Part shown: positions 1 to 6,506 of the stretch, one piece after another | Layout of the letters: the number at the start of each line of letters is the position of its first letter | Numbering within the stretch: position 1 is the stretch's first letter | NCBI GenBank assembly: GCA_029256345.1 | Contig: JAQSYC010000129.1 | Span: 1 to 7,072, forward strand | Direction: 5' to 3' | Source: Clostridia bacterium | GTDB lineage: Bacteria; Bacillota; Clostridia; Lachnospirales; Cellulosilyticaceae | DNA: 7,072 nucleotides | Made by a program: the position numbers and the translations under genes | Notes under the pieces: model-generated | The model's database searches: none | Told to the model about the DNA's origin: nothing | The model's input: the letters and a program-made list of their open reading frames with translations, nothing else

Positions 1-11
1 GTTTCTAACAT
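1..11 (-). CDS. Start of a downstream gene, possibly altronate dehydratase (cut by window edge)
   Basis: Only the first codons are visible: ATG at 11-9 followed by Leu-Glu and the first two bases of a Thr codon. The ATG lies one base after the uxaB stop codon (15-13). A GAGGGTG ribosome binding site inside the last uxaB codons is six bases upstream, which suggests translational coupling. In hexuronate operons the gene after uxaB is very often uxaA, altronate dehydratase, which converts D-altronate to 2-keto-3-deoxygluconate. That identity rests on context only; the three residues seen cannot show it. Confidence 0.4.
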
Positions 12-12
12 A

Positions 13-924
13 TTATTCACCCTCAATCAGTCTTTCCATCTCTTTTCTCATGCCTGCTGCACGGATAGCTGTTAAATACTCTGTTGTAGCTTTTGTAAAC
101 CCTTCATATTGCGTAAGGTCTTCTCCAAAGAAATCAGCATTTGCGGCAAAACCTTTTACATAGTCCTCTATTGAAAGGGTTTTTGAATGCGCTGCGCAGT
201 ATTCTAAAATAGGCTGATCATCAACAATCTTATAGTCACTGCCTTCTCGGCTGCCAATCAGTGCGCCGTCTCTGATCTCTTCACCTGTATAAAAAGCTAA
301 TAACGCTGCAAAAGAAAACACAATGTGCTTAGGAAGTTTGTTGTATTTTTCTACATAAGCTTTCATACTTGGCAACACTCTCGCTCGCCATTTTGATACA
401 GAGTTAAGAGAAATAGCTAAAAGTGCATGGTCTATAAATGGGTTTTTGAAACGCTCAATCACTGCCTCTGCAAAAGACAACAGTTCTTCTTTTGGCAAAG
501 TAAGGGTTGGGATGATTTCATCAAATAAAGTCTTTTGCATAAAAGTCACAATGGTTTCGTCTTCCATACAGTCACGGACAATATCCTGACCTGCAAGATA
601 AGCTGCAAGGACCATAGAAGTATGGGCGCCGTTTAAGATACGCACCTTACGTTTTTTATAAGGGGTATGGTCATCTGCAATCATAATAGGCAGATTTGTA
701 CCTTTAATAGGCAGTTCATCGTAAAGACTTTGTGGGCCTTCTATGACCCAAAATCCAAATACTTCTGCTGTATCTAAAAGATTATCTTCATAGCCATTTT
801 CTGCGTTAAGCTTTTCAGCTTCAGCTCTTGGATAACCTGTAACGATTCTGTCTACCAGTGTGCTGCAGAAGATGTTTTCAGCAGCCAGCCATGCTTCAAA
901 TGCCTCTCCAAGCTGCCATGCCTT
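13..924 (-). pseudogene. uxaB: Tagaturonate reductase UxaB, C-terminal part (separated by frameshift)
   Basis: This is the second part of altronate oxidoreductase (tagaturonate reductase), which interconverts D-tagaturonate and D-altronate with NAD(H) in the cytoplasm. The frame is open from the frameshift near 921-925 to the TAA at 15-13. Its first methionine in frame is only at 684, in the middle of a conserved block, so the fragment has no credible start of its own. Visible family features are AEAWLAAE-like and VDRIVTGYPR segments, GFWVIEGPQ, and KKRKVRILNGAHTSM. The last carries the Lys...Asn...His pattern of the polyol/long-chain mannitol dehydrogenase catalytic site. VTGYPR favours UxaB over fructuronate reductase UxuB. 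Joined to the 5' part (852-1464) the product would be about 483 residues, matching full-length UxaB, and the C-terminus (ERLIEGE) looks natural. It is the last complete gene of the operon after dctM. Confidence 0.85.
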
Positions 925-1464
925 TGCATAAGTTCTGCTCCGTTATTATCTATCAGTTCACAGGAAAGAATCACAAACCCTTTGCCTTTTTCATTTCCAA
1001 ACAGTTTGAAACGCTCATACATCAGCTGTGTAAGTTTAGCCGGAAAACTTGAAGCTGGTGTATCAGTTAATTGATCTCCCTCTGCATAAGTAATACCCGC
1101 TTCGGTTGTATTGGAAACAATAAAACGCAGGTCAGGGTTTTTGGCATTTTCTAAATACGCTTCATACTCTGAATAAGGATTGATGGCACGGCTGATACAG
1201 CTGATAAGTCTTTTTTGATCGACTGTTTCTCCGTTTTCAAAGCCTCTTAGGTAAAGATTGTACAGACCATCTTGTTTATTTAATAAATCTGCAAGGCCAT
1301 TTGCTATAGGCTGTACCACAACCACCTTACTGTTAAAGCCTTGTTCTTCATTTAAGATATCTACGAAATAATCTACAAACCCTCTTAGGAAGTTACCTTC
1401 TCCAAACTGCAGGATTCTCTCTGGTGCTTTTTTATGTATAGTGAAAGAGATTTTAACCCTTCAT
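852..1464 (-). pseudogene. uxaB: Tagaturonate reductase UxaB, N-terminal part (frameshifted at both ends)
   Basis: This part encodes the NAD-binding half. Conserved UxaB blocks are APERILQFGEGNFLRGFVDY (about 1427-1368), VVVVQPIANG (1325-1296), FIVSNTTEAGI and FVILSCELIDNNG. The GTG at 1325 is internal: homology continues in the same frame upstream to about 1440. No ATG, GTG or TTG precedes the homology in that frame, which meets a TGA at 1463-1461. A candidate ATG at 1464 lies in another frame, directly abutting an AAGGAG, and that frame stops after three codons. Removing one G from the GGG at 1458-1460, or adding two bases in the T/A-rich stretch, would join them. At the 3' end the frame slips at about 921-925, where a CAAAGG appears to have lost an A. 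The native frame then continues in the other fragment, while this one reads into a TAG at 854-852. The gene starts 44 bases after the dctM stop. Confidence 0.85.
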
Positions 1465-1507
1465 CTCCTTCACTAATATAACTAATGATTGAAATAATGT
1501 AAGTGTA

Positions 1508-2794
1508 TTAATAAAATAAATCAACTACACCCGTTGAGAATATCGGAACAAAGGTCAAAAGCAATAGACATATAACCAGCAGAATATAAAATGGCACTGC
1601 CTCTTTAATAAAGTCTTTAATCTTACACTTTGTAATCCCACAGGTTATGAACATAAGTGTTCCCATTGGTGGCGAAAGACATCCCACTGCCATGTTAAAG
1701 ATAAACATCATTGCAAATTGAATTTCATTGATGCCATAAGTAGAAGCTACCGGTGCCAAAAGGGGTACAAGTACAATCATGGCTGCATTTCCTTCGATAA
1801 ACATCCCCACTACAAGCAGGAATACATTAACGGCCATTAAGAAGATATATTTATTCGAAATAACACTTACAATCCACGTTGTAATCTCCTGAGGAATTCG
1901 TTCTTTTGTAAGTATCCATGCAAAAGCAGACGCTGCCCCTACAATCAGCATGATGGACGCTGTTGTTGTAATGGTTTCTTTGAGTCCTTGAATAACATCT
2001 TTAAAGGTCATCTCTTTATAAACAACACCTAAAATCAAAGAATAAACAATGGCAACCGCCCCAGCTTCTGTAGGTGTAAAGATACCCATACGGATTCCGC
2101 CTATAATAATAATCGGAAGACATAAAGGAAGTACCGCACTTCTAAAAGCTTTCAAAATATCTCTTTTAGCATAATGAACAACTTCCGATTTATAGCCACG
2201 TTTCACTGAGATAACTCCTACTAGAATCATCATAGTTACACATAACAAAAGCCCCGGTCCAATACCTGCTATAAAAAGTTTACCAATAGATACATTAGCT
2301 ATTGAGCCATAAATAATCATTGCAATCCCTGGCGGAATCAGTGGTGTAATCATGGCTGAGGTTGCCGTAACTACTGATGAGAATTCTTTAGAAAAGCCTT
2401 TCTTTTCCATTTCCGGCACAAGCATTTTAGACTGCATTGCTGCATCTGCAAGGTTAGATCCAGAAAGTCCCCCCATCAACGTGGAAAGTAATATGTTAAC
2501 CTGCGCTAGTCCTCCGGGCACACGATTCATGAGTACTTCACAAAAATCCATTACCCTTTTAGTAACGCCTGAATAATTCATGAAAACTCCCGCACATACA
2601 AAAAATGGTACGGCTAAAAGCGGAATGCTTTCAACACCAACGACTACACGTTGTGCAATAATTTGAGTGGGTACTCCCGGTGTAAGAAAGAAATACGCAA
2701 CTGATCCTGCAAATACTGATGCAAATACCGGCACCTTCAAAAAGAGAAGCACCAACATAACAATAACTGCTATAGCAACTACATTGATATCCAT
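1508..2794 (-). CDS. dctM: TRAP transporter large permease subunit (DctM family)
   Basis: This is the 12-helix integral membrane subunit of a tripartite ATP-independent periplasmic transporter, which couples sodium-driven uptake to substrate delivered by the DctP protein. At 428 residues it has the usual full length and is almost wholly hydrophobic helices. Visible family motifs are GGLSGSNLADAAM (about residues 108-120), the half-site PLIPPGIAMIIYG (151-163), TPTEAGAVA (240-248), and the repeat-related LSPPMGTLMF (373-382). These fit the inverted-repeat transport domain of DctM. It starts two bases after the dctQ stop with a GGGGAG ribosome binding site eight bases upstream, so the two membrane subunits are translated together. 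Substrate cannot be read from this subunit; the uxaB and dehydrogenase neighbours point to a sugar acid. Confidence 0.96.
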   Translation of the reverse strand: MDINVVAIAVIVMLVLLFLKVPVFASVFAGSVAYFFLTPGVPTQIIAQRVVVGVESIPLLAVPFFVCAGVFMNYSGVTKRVMDFCEVLMNRVPGGLAQVNILLSTLMGGLSGSNLADAAMQSKMLVPEMEKKGFSKEFSSVVTATSAMITPLIPPGIAMIIYGSIANVSIGKLFIAGIGPGLLLCVTMMILVGVISVKRGYKSEVVHYAKRDILKAFRSAVLPLCLPIIIIGGIRMGIFTPTEAGAVAIVYSLILGVVYKEMTFKDVIQGLKETITTTASIMLIVGAASAFAWILTKERIPQEITTWIVSVISNKYIFLMAVNVFLLVVGMFIEGNAAMIVLVPLLAPVASTYGINEIQFAMMFIFNMAVGCLSPPMGTLMFITCGITKCKIKDFIKEAVPFYILLVICLLLLTFVPIFSTGVVDLFY

Positions 2795-2796
2795 TA

Positions 2797-3300
2797 TTAT
2801 TTCTCCCCTTCCATTTCATCATTTTTGCCTAATAGTGAATAAACAGTCGCTACTGTATGACTAATCATCATAAGTACACAACCAATAGGAAGGGCACTAT
2901 AAACCACTGAATAATTTACCTTTAAAATGTTCGTTGTTCTCCCAGTTGATGCAAGTTGATTAATAAGGCTTGTTCCATGTATCAATAAATATACAAGTAC
3001 TGCCATTACAAGGATATATACAAAAACTTCTATAACCTTTTTCACCTGCCTCGGAAAGAGGTCTACTAACACATCAATAGCTACATGTCCACCTGTTCTA
3101 AAAGCTGCACTGGCTCCAAAAAACACTATCCAGACAAAACACCATAGTTGAACCTCTTCCCCCCACATAAAAGGATTGTTGAGGAAATACCGCATAATAA
3201 CGCCCATAAATGTAACTGCTATCAAAACTAAAAGAGAAGCTCCTGATATGAAATAGTCGAAATTTAATAATGAATAAAGCATTTTTCCTTTTTGTTTCAT
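2797..3300 (-). CDS. dctQ: TRAP transporter small permease subunit (DctQ family)
   Basis: This four-helix small membrane subunit pairs with DctM. With the start at 3300 the protein has 167 residues, with helices at about 16-36, 50-66, 88-108 and 131-154. DctQ hallmarks are MRYFLNNPFMWGEE (residues 36-49; R37, W46, E48, E49), FRTGGHVAIDVL (67-78) and YSALPIG (134-140). I chose the ATG at 3300 rather than the in-frame ATG at 3318. An AAAGGA sits nine bases before 3300, while the upstream ATG has no ribosome binding site and abuts the intergenic hairpin. The 3318 start would add six residues. The gene follows dctP after a hairpin and overlaps functionally with dctM two bases downstream. Confidence 0.93.
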   Translation of the reverse strand: MKQKGKMLYSLLNFDYFISGASLLVLIAVTFMGVIMRYFLNNPFMWGEEVQLWCFVWIVFFGASAAFRTGGHVAIDVLVDLFPRQVKKVIEVFVYILVMAVLVYLLIHGTSLINQLASTGRTTNILKVNYSVVYSALPIGCVLMMISHTVATVYSLLGKNDEMEGEK

Positions 3301-3322
3301 ATGTACAAATCCTTTCATTATC

Positions 3323-3361
3323 TAAATCAGACAGCATTTGAATCCACCGCTGCCTGATTTA
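3323..3361 (-). other. Intergenic hairpin between dctP and dctQ
   Basis: A 13-bp stem is formed by 3323-3335 and 3349-3361 with a 13-base loop. The one irregular position is a G.U pair in the minus-strand RNA. It starts ten bases after the dctP stop. No run of U follows, so it is not a standard intrinsic terminator. Hairpins here often stabilise the upstream transcript or partly reduce downstream expression, which would give more binding protein than membrane subunits. That role is inference; the inverted repeat is seen directly. Confidence 0.65.
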
Positions 3362-3370
3362 TGTGTTAGA

Positions 3371-4438
3371 TTATTTTACTTCTTTAGCTGCTTGTACTGT
3401 CTCAAATAAGCCTTCACTCCATAGGGATGTAAAATCTGGTAATTCATAGAATGGAAGTGACTTTTCTTTGAATGAACTTGAATCAACTTCTATAACCTCT
3501 ACACCCTCTGCTTTAAATTTCTCTAAAGTTTCTTGTTCAGCCTTTTGTTGAAGATCATTATTATAAAGTCCTGCTTCATTACCTGTCTCAACTAAGAGTT
3601 GTTGTTGTTCTGGGGTAAGTGTATCAAAAAATGTTGTTCCGCAAATCCATGTTGTAAAGTTTTTAACATGGGCATCTAAGGTTAAGTATTTAGCAACTTC
3701 ATGGAACTTACCATTATAAAGAACTGGCAAAGGATTTTCAAGTCCATCTATTGTCCCTTGCTGAAGTGCTGTGTAAACATCTCCGAGTGGCATTGGCGTA
3801 GGCGTTGCACCCAATACTTCAAATCCTTTGATTTGTATCGTATTATTTGGTACACGGATTTTCTTTCCTTTTAAGTCATCCACTGTTCTGATAGGTTTAG
3901 TTGAAAGCGTGTGGCGGTCTCCATAAATCCAGTTCGCCGTTAAAAGCTTAAGCCCTTTTGCTTCAAGCTGTCCTGATTGATCACTCCACCAGTCGCTTTC
4001 TGTAAGTGCCCAGCACTCTTCCCAGCTGTCAAAAAGATAAGGACCAAATACGATACCAAAATCAGGCACCCCACGATCTGCATAAAAAGCACCATCTGCT
4101 AAAGTAATAACTGAATCTCCCGCTAGCATCTGGTCAATAATATCATTTTTTGAACCTAGCTGACTGGATGGGAAAACTTGCATTTCTATTGTGCCATTAC
4201 TTTTCTCTGAAATAAGTTTAGCCCACTCATTAACAGCTACATCCAGTGGTTCTCCCGGATTGTTTTCATAACCGATCTGAATAACTAATGGTTTTTCACT
4301 TGTTGAAGCCTCCGCTCCCACTGTGCCTTCCCCATTACTTGGTGTTGTCCCTGCTGGTGCGCCTTGTCCGCATCCTCCTAGTACTGCCGCTGCCATAACT
4401 ACCCCTAATCCTACCGCTAATAATTTCTTAAGTTTCAT
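3371..4438 (-). CDS. dctP: TRAP transporter substrate-binding lipoprotein (DctP family)
   Basis: This extracytoplasmic receptor captures the sugar acid and hands it to DctQM. The 355-residue protein starts with a lipoprotein signal: MKLKKLL, a hydrophobic stretch, then a lipobox VLGGC with the lipidated cysteine at residue 23. This is the usual arrangement in Gram-positive bacteria without a periplasm. A low-complexity Ala/Gly/Thr/Ser linker (about 24-50) tethers the folded domain. Family blocks are GDRHTLSTKPI (173-183), DLKGKKIRVPNN (188-199, where R195 is the conserved arginine that binds the substrate carboxylate), TPTPMPLGDVYTALQQGTIDGLENP (212-236) and a C-terminal LTPEQQQLL helix. It lies 50 bases after the dehydrogenase stop with only a weak purine-rich GAGAGTGAGAG upstream. 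DctP sequences of the hexuronate/hexonate groups look alike, so substrate is inferred from neighbours. Confidence 0.95.
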   Translation of the reverse strand: MKLKKLLAVGLGVVMAAAVLGGCGQGAPAGTTPSNGEGTVGAEASTSEKPLVIQIGYENNPGEPLDVAVNEWAKLISEKSNGTIEMQVFPSSQLGSKNDIIDQMLAGDSVITLADGAFYADRGVPDFGIVFGPYLFDSWEECWALTESDWWSDQSGQLEAKGLKLLTANWIYGDRHTLSTKPIRTVDDLKGKKIRVPNNTIQIKGFEVLGATPTPMPLGDVYTALQQGTIDGLENPLPVLYNGKFHEVAKYLTLDAHVKNFTTWICGTTFFDTLTPEQQQLLVETGNEAGLYNNDLQQKAEQETLEKFKAEGVEVIEVDSSSFKEKSLPFYELPDFTSLWSEGLFETVQAAKEVK

Positions 4439-4488
4439 TAGTCTCTCACTCTCTTTCTTTTATTTGTTGTTTTAGAATTTATCTTAAT

Positions 4489-5508
4489 TTAAAACTCTAA
4501 CATAACCTTCAGCATGCTTCCTGCATTTTTACTAAAATCTTCAAACGCTTGTGGTGCATCATCAAAGCTATATCGATTGGTTACAATTTTATCAATATCG
4601 AAATTGCTTGCCTTAATAACCTCTATTACTTCTTCAAAATCTAATTTTAACGCATTACGGGAGCCAAATATATTTAATTCTTTTTTCTGAATAAGTGTAA
4701 AATTGAAATCAAGATTCGTTTTACCTACCCCTATGAGCACTACCCGACCTGCAAATGCTGCTGCATCAATACAGCTTTGGAAAGTTGATGGAAGACCCAC
4801 TGCTTCAATGGTTACATCAAATCCATCACCATTTGTTATGCGATTAACGCCTGCTTCAAAATTCTCTGGTGAGTCATTCAATATGACCCCATCTGCACCT
4901 AATTCTAAAGCATAATTTAATTTTTCCTGTGCAATATCACTTATGTAAACTTCTGCTCCAAAGTGTTTGGCCGCCGCCATAGCTAATACACCAATTGTAC
5001 CAGCCCCAACAACCAAGACCTTTTCACCTTTTTTGACATTGGCTCTTTTTACACCGTGGTAGCTAATGCAATACGGTTCTACCAAAGCCAGTGTTTTGGC
5101 TGCAAGCCCTTTACCATCGTAAATACGTTCAATCGGCATTGTGATATATCTCGCAAATCCACCATCTCTTTGAACACCCATTGTCTGATTGGTAGTACAG
5201 CAATTCACAAAACCTCTTTTACAAGAATAACATTCCTTGCAGTTGAAATATGGATTTGCTGTTACAATCATTCCCGCTTTAAGCCCTCTTTCATTGGCCC
5301 CTATCTCTAGAATTTCTGCCGAGAATTCATGCCCCGGAATCCTTGGGTAAGAAACATAAGCAAACGTGCCTCTATAAGATCCTAGGTCTGATCCACAAAT
5401 CCCCCCATAAAGTATTTTTAGTAGTGCTTCTCCTTCTTTAGGGACAGGTCTTTCTATTTGTCTTACTTCCACTTTGCCTGGCTCTGTAATAGCAATACAC
5501 TGATTCAT
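4489..5508 (-). CDS. Zinc-dependent dehydrogenase, candidate L-galactonate (L-gulonate) 5-dehydrogenase
   Basis: This cytoplasmic medium-chain dehydrogenase has 339 residues, typical for the family. Catalytic zinc ligands are C38 (GICGSD), H60/E61 (PGHEF) and E144 (VEP). The structural zinc site is C90, C93, C96 and C104. The Rossmann motif is VGAGTIG (G168, G170, G173), and an acidic residue D191 at the end of the second strand predicts NAD rather than NADP. From memory it resembles E. coli LgoD (L-galactonate 5-dehydrogenase) and RspB more than threonine or sorbitol dehydrogenases, including the GSRNA...DFEEV block near residues 282-293. LgoD makes D-tagaturonate, the substrate of UxaB encoded in the same operon, which fits well. 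L-gulonate oxidation to D-fructuronate is the main alternative. It is the first gene of the operon, with a strong AGGAGG eight bases before ATG 5508. Confidence 0.85.
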   Translation of the reverse strand: MNQCIAITEPGKVEVRQIERPVPKEGEALLKILYGGICGSDLGSYRGTFAYVSYPRIPGHEFSAEILEIGANERGLKAGMIVTANPYFNCKECYSCKRGFVNCCTTNQTMGVQRDGGFARYITMPIERIYDGKGLAAKTLALVEPYCISYHGVKRANVKKGEKVLVVGAGTIGVLAMAAAKHFGAEVYISDIAQEKLNYALELGADGVILNDSPENFEAGVNRITNGDGFDVTIEAVGLPSTFQSCIDAAAFAGRVVLIGVGKTNLDFNFTLIQKKELNIFGSRNALKLDFEEVIEVIKASNFDIDKIVTNRYSFDDAPQAFEDFSKNAGSMLKVMLEF

Positions 5509-5587
5509 CTTGCTCTCCTCCTCGTTATGTTAGTCAAAATGACGTATGAATGTCTATACACTGCTTATATTTTATAAACTTTTTATA

Positions 5588-5631
5588 TTGTATATCTATT
5601 GCATACTTGTTGTATACATCAAATATACATT
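5588..5631. promoter_or_regulatory. Array of four 11-bp repeats, probable GntR operator cluster
   Basis: Four consecutive 11-bp units begin at 5588, 5599, 5610 and 5621 on the plus strand: TTGTATATCTA, TTGCATACTTG, TTGTATACATC and AAATATACATT. The shared core is TTGYATAC, with the last unit retaining TATACAT. The third unit contains the near-palindrome TTGTATACAT, which differs by one base from the perfect TTGTATACAA before the regulator gene (6441-6450). The array covers the -10 element and the predicted transcription start of the dehydrogenase-TRAP-uxaB operon, where bound repressor would block RNA polymerase. That the adjacent FCD regulator is the ligand is inferred. Confidence 0.7.
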
Positions 5632-5650
5632 GATTATTGTTTGTTGTCAA
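5622..5650 (-). promoter_or_regulatory. Sigma-A promoter of the dehydrogenase-TRAP-uxaB operon
   Basis: On the minus strand a perfect -35 TTGACA (5650-5645) is followed by a 17-base spacer and a -10 TATATT (5627-5622). Transcription should start near 5615, giving a leader of roughly 105 bases before the ATG at 5508. The start lies inside the 11-bp operator repeats. No other promoter of this quality is seen before the downstream genes, which supports one transcript. In the leader, TGTCTATACA (5551-5560) is a weaker palindrome of similar type. Confidence 0.8.
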
Positions 5651-5700
5651 TAATTTATTCAAATATCCCTAAATATCTTTTTATACCCTTATTTTTATGT

Positions 5701-5742
5701 AAAAAAATATAAGACAATAAATTTTCATTTATTGTCTTATAT
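5701..5742 (-). terminator. Intrinsic terminator of the gntR-family regulator gene
   Basis: A perfect 15-bp inverted repeat (5707-5721 with 5728-5742, six-base loop) starts 13 bases after the regulator stop codon. On the minus strand it is followed by seven T, positions 5707-5701. The stem is AT-rich but long. It separates the regulator transcript from the operon promoter downstream. The opposite strand has a few A/T bases but no proper T run, so one-way action is more likely. Confidence 0.85.
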
Positions 5743-5755
5743 ATAAAATAGCTTA

Positions 5756-6409
5756 TTATAGAGTCATAAAGCTTGCAAAAGTAGCCTTTTTGCTGTTTTC
5801 CAAGTGCACTGCCATAGCTTTTACAGCTTCTTCTATTTTGTCATCTAGTAGATAGTCAATGATGTCTACATGCTCTTTATGTGTTTCTTCCAATCTCTTT
5901 TCTACTTTAACTCCTGCCAACGCCCGCAACCTCTGGTTTTGGCTGTATATTTGTTCCATAATTTGTTTGTAATAGCGGTTACCGCTTTTATTGATGAAAA
6001 GCATATGCAGATCATTATCAATCCGATAGATTTCTTTTAATGGCATGTTGTTTTCTTGCCTTTTCAGCATTTGCATTTGTAATTCTTGGCGTAAATTTAA
6101 AAGTTCAATTTTATCTATTTTATCGCCATAGAGCTTTACAACATGAGTCTCAATAAGCTGCCTAGTCTGATAAATCATATTGATATCGTTAATAGATAAT
6201 TCAGATACCATAATTCCTTTTTTGGGTAATATGACAACAAGGTTTTCTTGTTCAAGTTTATTGAGGGCTTCTCTTATAGGTGTTCTGCTTGCTTCAGTAA
6301 TCTCTGCCAAAATACTCTCATTCAAAAAAGTATTAGGCAAATATTCGCAGTTAATAATCTTATCTTTTATAATTTCATATGCCCTTTGTTTTAAACTTGC
6401 TTTTTGCAC
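5756..6409 (-). CDS. GntR-family (FadR/FCD) transcriptional regulator
   Basis: The 217-residue regulator has an N-terminal winged helix (about residues 4-70) with the GntR signature SRTPIREALNKLEQENLV (41-58), and a helical FCD ligand-binding domain (about 76-210). Likely metal/ligand residues are D131, H135, H180 and H202. FCD proteins usually bind a carboxylate effector such as a sugar acid or glycolytic intermediate and dimerise on palindromic sites. I support the GTG start at 6409: AAGGGG lies eight bases upstream and the helix-turn-helix begins at once. The ATG codons at 6411 and 6416 are in other frames. Its position between kdgK and the operon suggests it represses the operon and itself through TTGTATACAA-like sites, with an imported sugar acid or a pathway intermediate (for example tagaturonate or 2-keto-3-deoxygluconate) as inducer. 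Exact symbol (uxuR/exuR/kdgR type) cannot be assigned. Confidence 0.93.
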   Translation of the reverse strand: MQKASLKQRAYEIIKDKIINCEYLPNTFLNESILAEITEASRTPIREALNKLEQENLVVILPKKGIMVSELSINDINMIYQTRQLIETHVVKLYGDKIDKIELLNLRQELQMQMLKRQENNMPLKEIYRIDNDLHMLFINKSGNRYYKQIMEQIYSQNQRLRALAGVKVEKRLEETHKEHVDIIDYLLDDKIEEAVKAMAVHLENSKKATFASFMTL

Positions 6410-6440
6410 ATTTCATACCCCTTTTTCAGATTGCTTATCA

Positions 6441-6450
6441 TTGTATACAA
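6441..6450. promoter_or_regulatory. Palindromic operator TTGTATACAA upstream of the regulator gene
   Basis: This perfect 10-bp palindrome lies 31 bases before the GTG start, just downstream of the predicted regulator promoter. It matches the TNGTNNNACNA-like pattern commonly bound by FCD-type GntR regulators. Near-identical units sit at the operon promoter (5588-5631). The arrangement predicts negative autoregulation by a block within the early transcribed region. Confidence 0.7.
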
Positions 6451-6474
6451 CATAAATACATCATGTCATCTTCC

Positions 6475-6502
6475 ATAATATCATAAATTTCACAATTTGT
6501 AA
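6475..6502 (-). promoter_or_regulatory. Possible promoter of the regulator gene
   Basis: On the minus strand a TTACAA (6502-6497), a 16-base spacer and TATTAT (6480-6475) form a moderate sigma-A-type promoter. Transcription would start near 6468, placing the palindrome at 6441-6450 about 20-30 bases into the transcript. No terminator is visible after kdgK, so read-through from kdgK may also contribute. Confidence 0.5.
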
Positions 6503-6506
6503 GTAA

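Noticed and set aside
858..1052. Plus-strand open frame opposite uxaB
   Set aside because: It lies wholly antisense to conserved uxaB sequence, has no ribosome binding site or recognisable domain, and exists because the opposite strand is coding.
852..1325. Two separate small hypothetical proteins instead of one uxaB
   Set aside because: Both pieces match consecutive parts of UxaB. The tail after the slip at about 921-925 in this frame is non-homologous, and the GTG at 1325 is within the conserved region.
2352..2864. Plus-strand and out-of-frame minus-strand open frames over dctM
   Set aside because: They are shadows of the hydrophobic dctM coding sequence, with no plausible start signals or homology.
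5056..5310. Plus-strand open frame opposite the dehydrogenase
   Set aside because: It covers the zinc-binding region of a clearly real gene on the other strand and shows no family features.
5588..5631. Short repeats considered as a CRISPR-like or satellite array
   Set aside because: Units are 11 bp, degenerate and without spacers, and sit on a promoter; operator repeats explain them better.
6180..6455. Plus-strand open frame across the regulator start and its operator
   Set aside because: It is antisense to the GntR helix-turn-helix, has no ribosome binding site, and its hydrophobic look follows from the opposite strand's composition.
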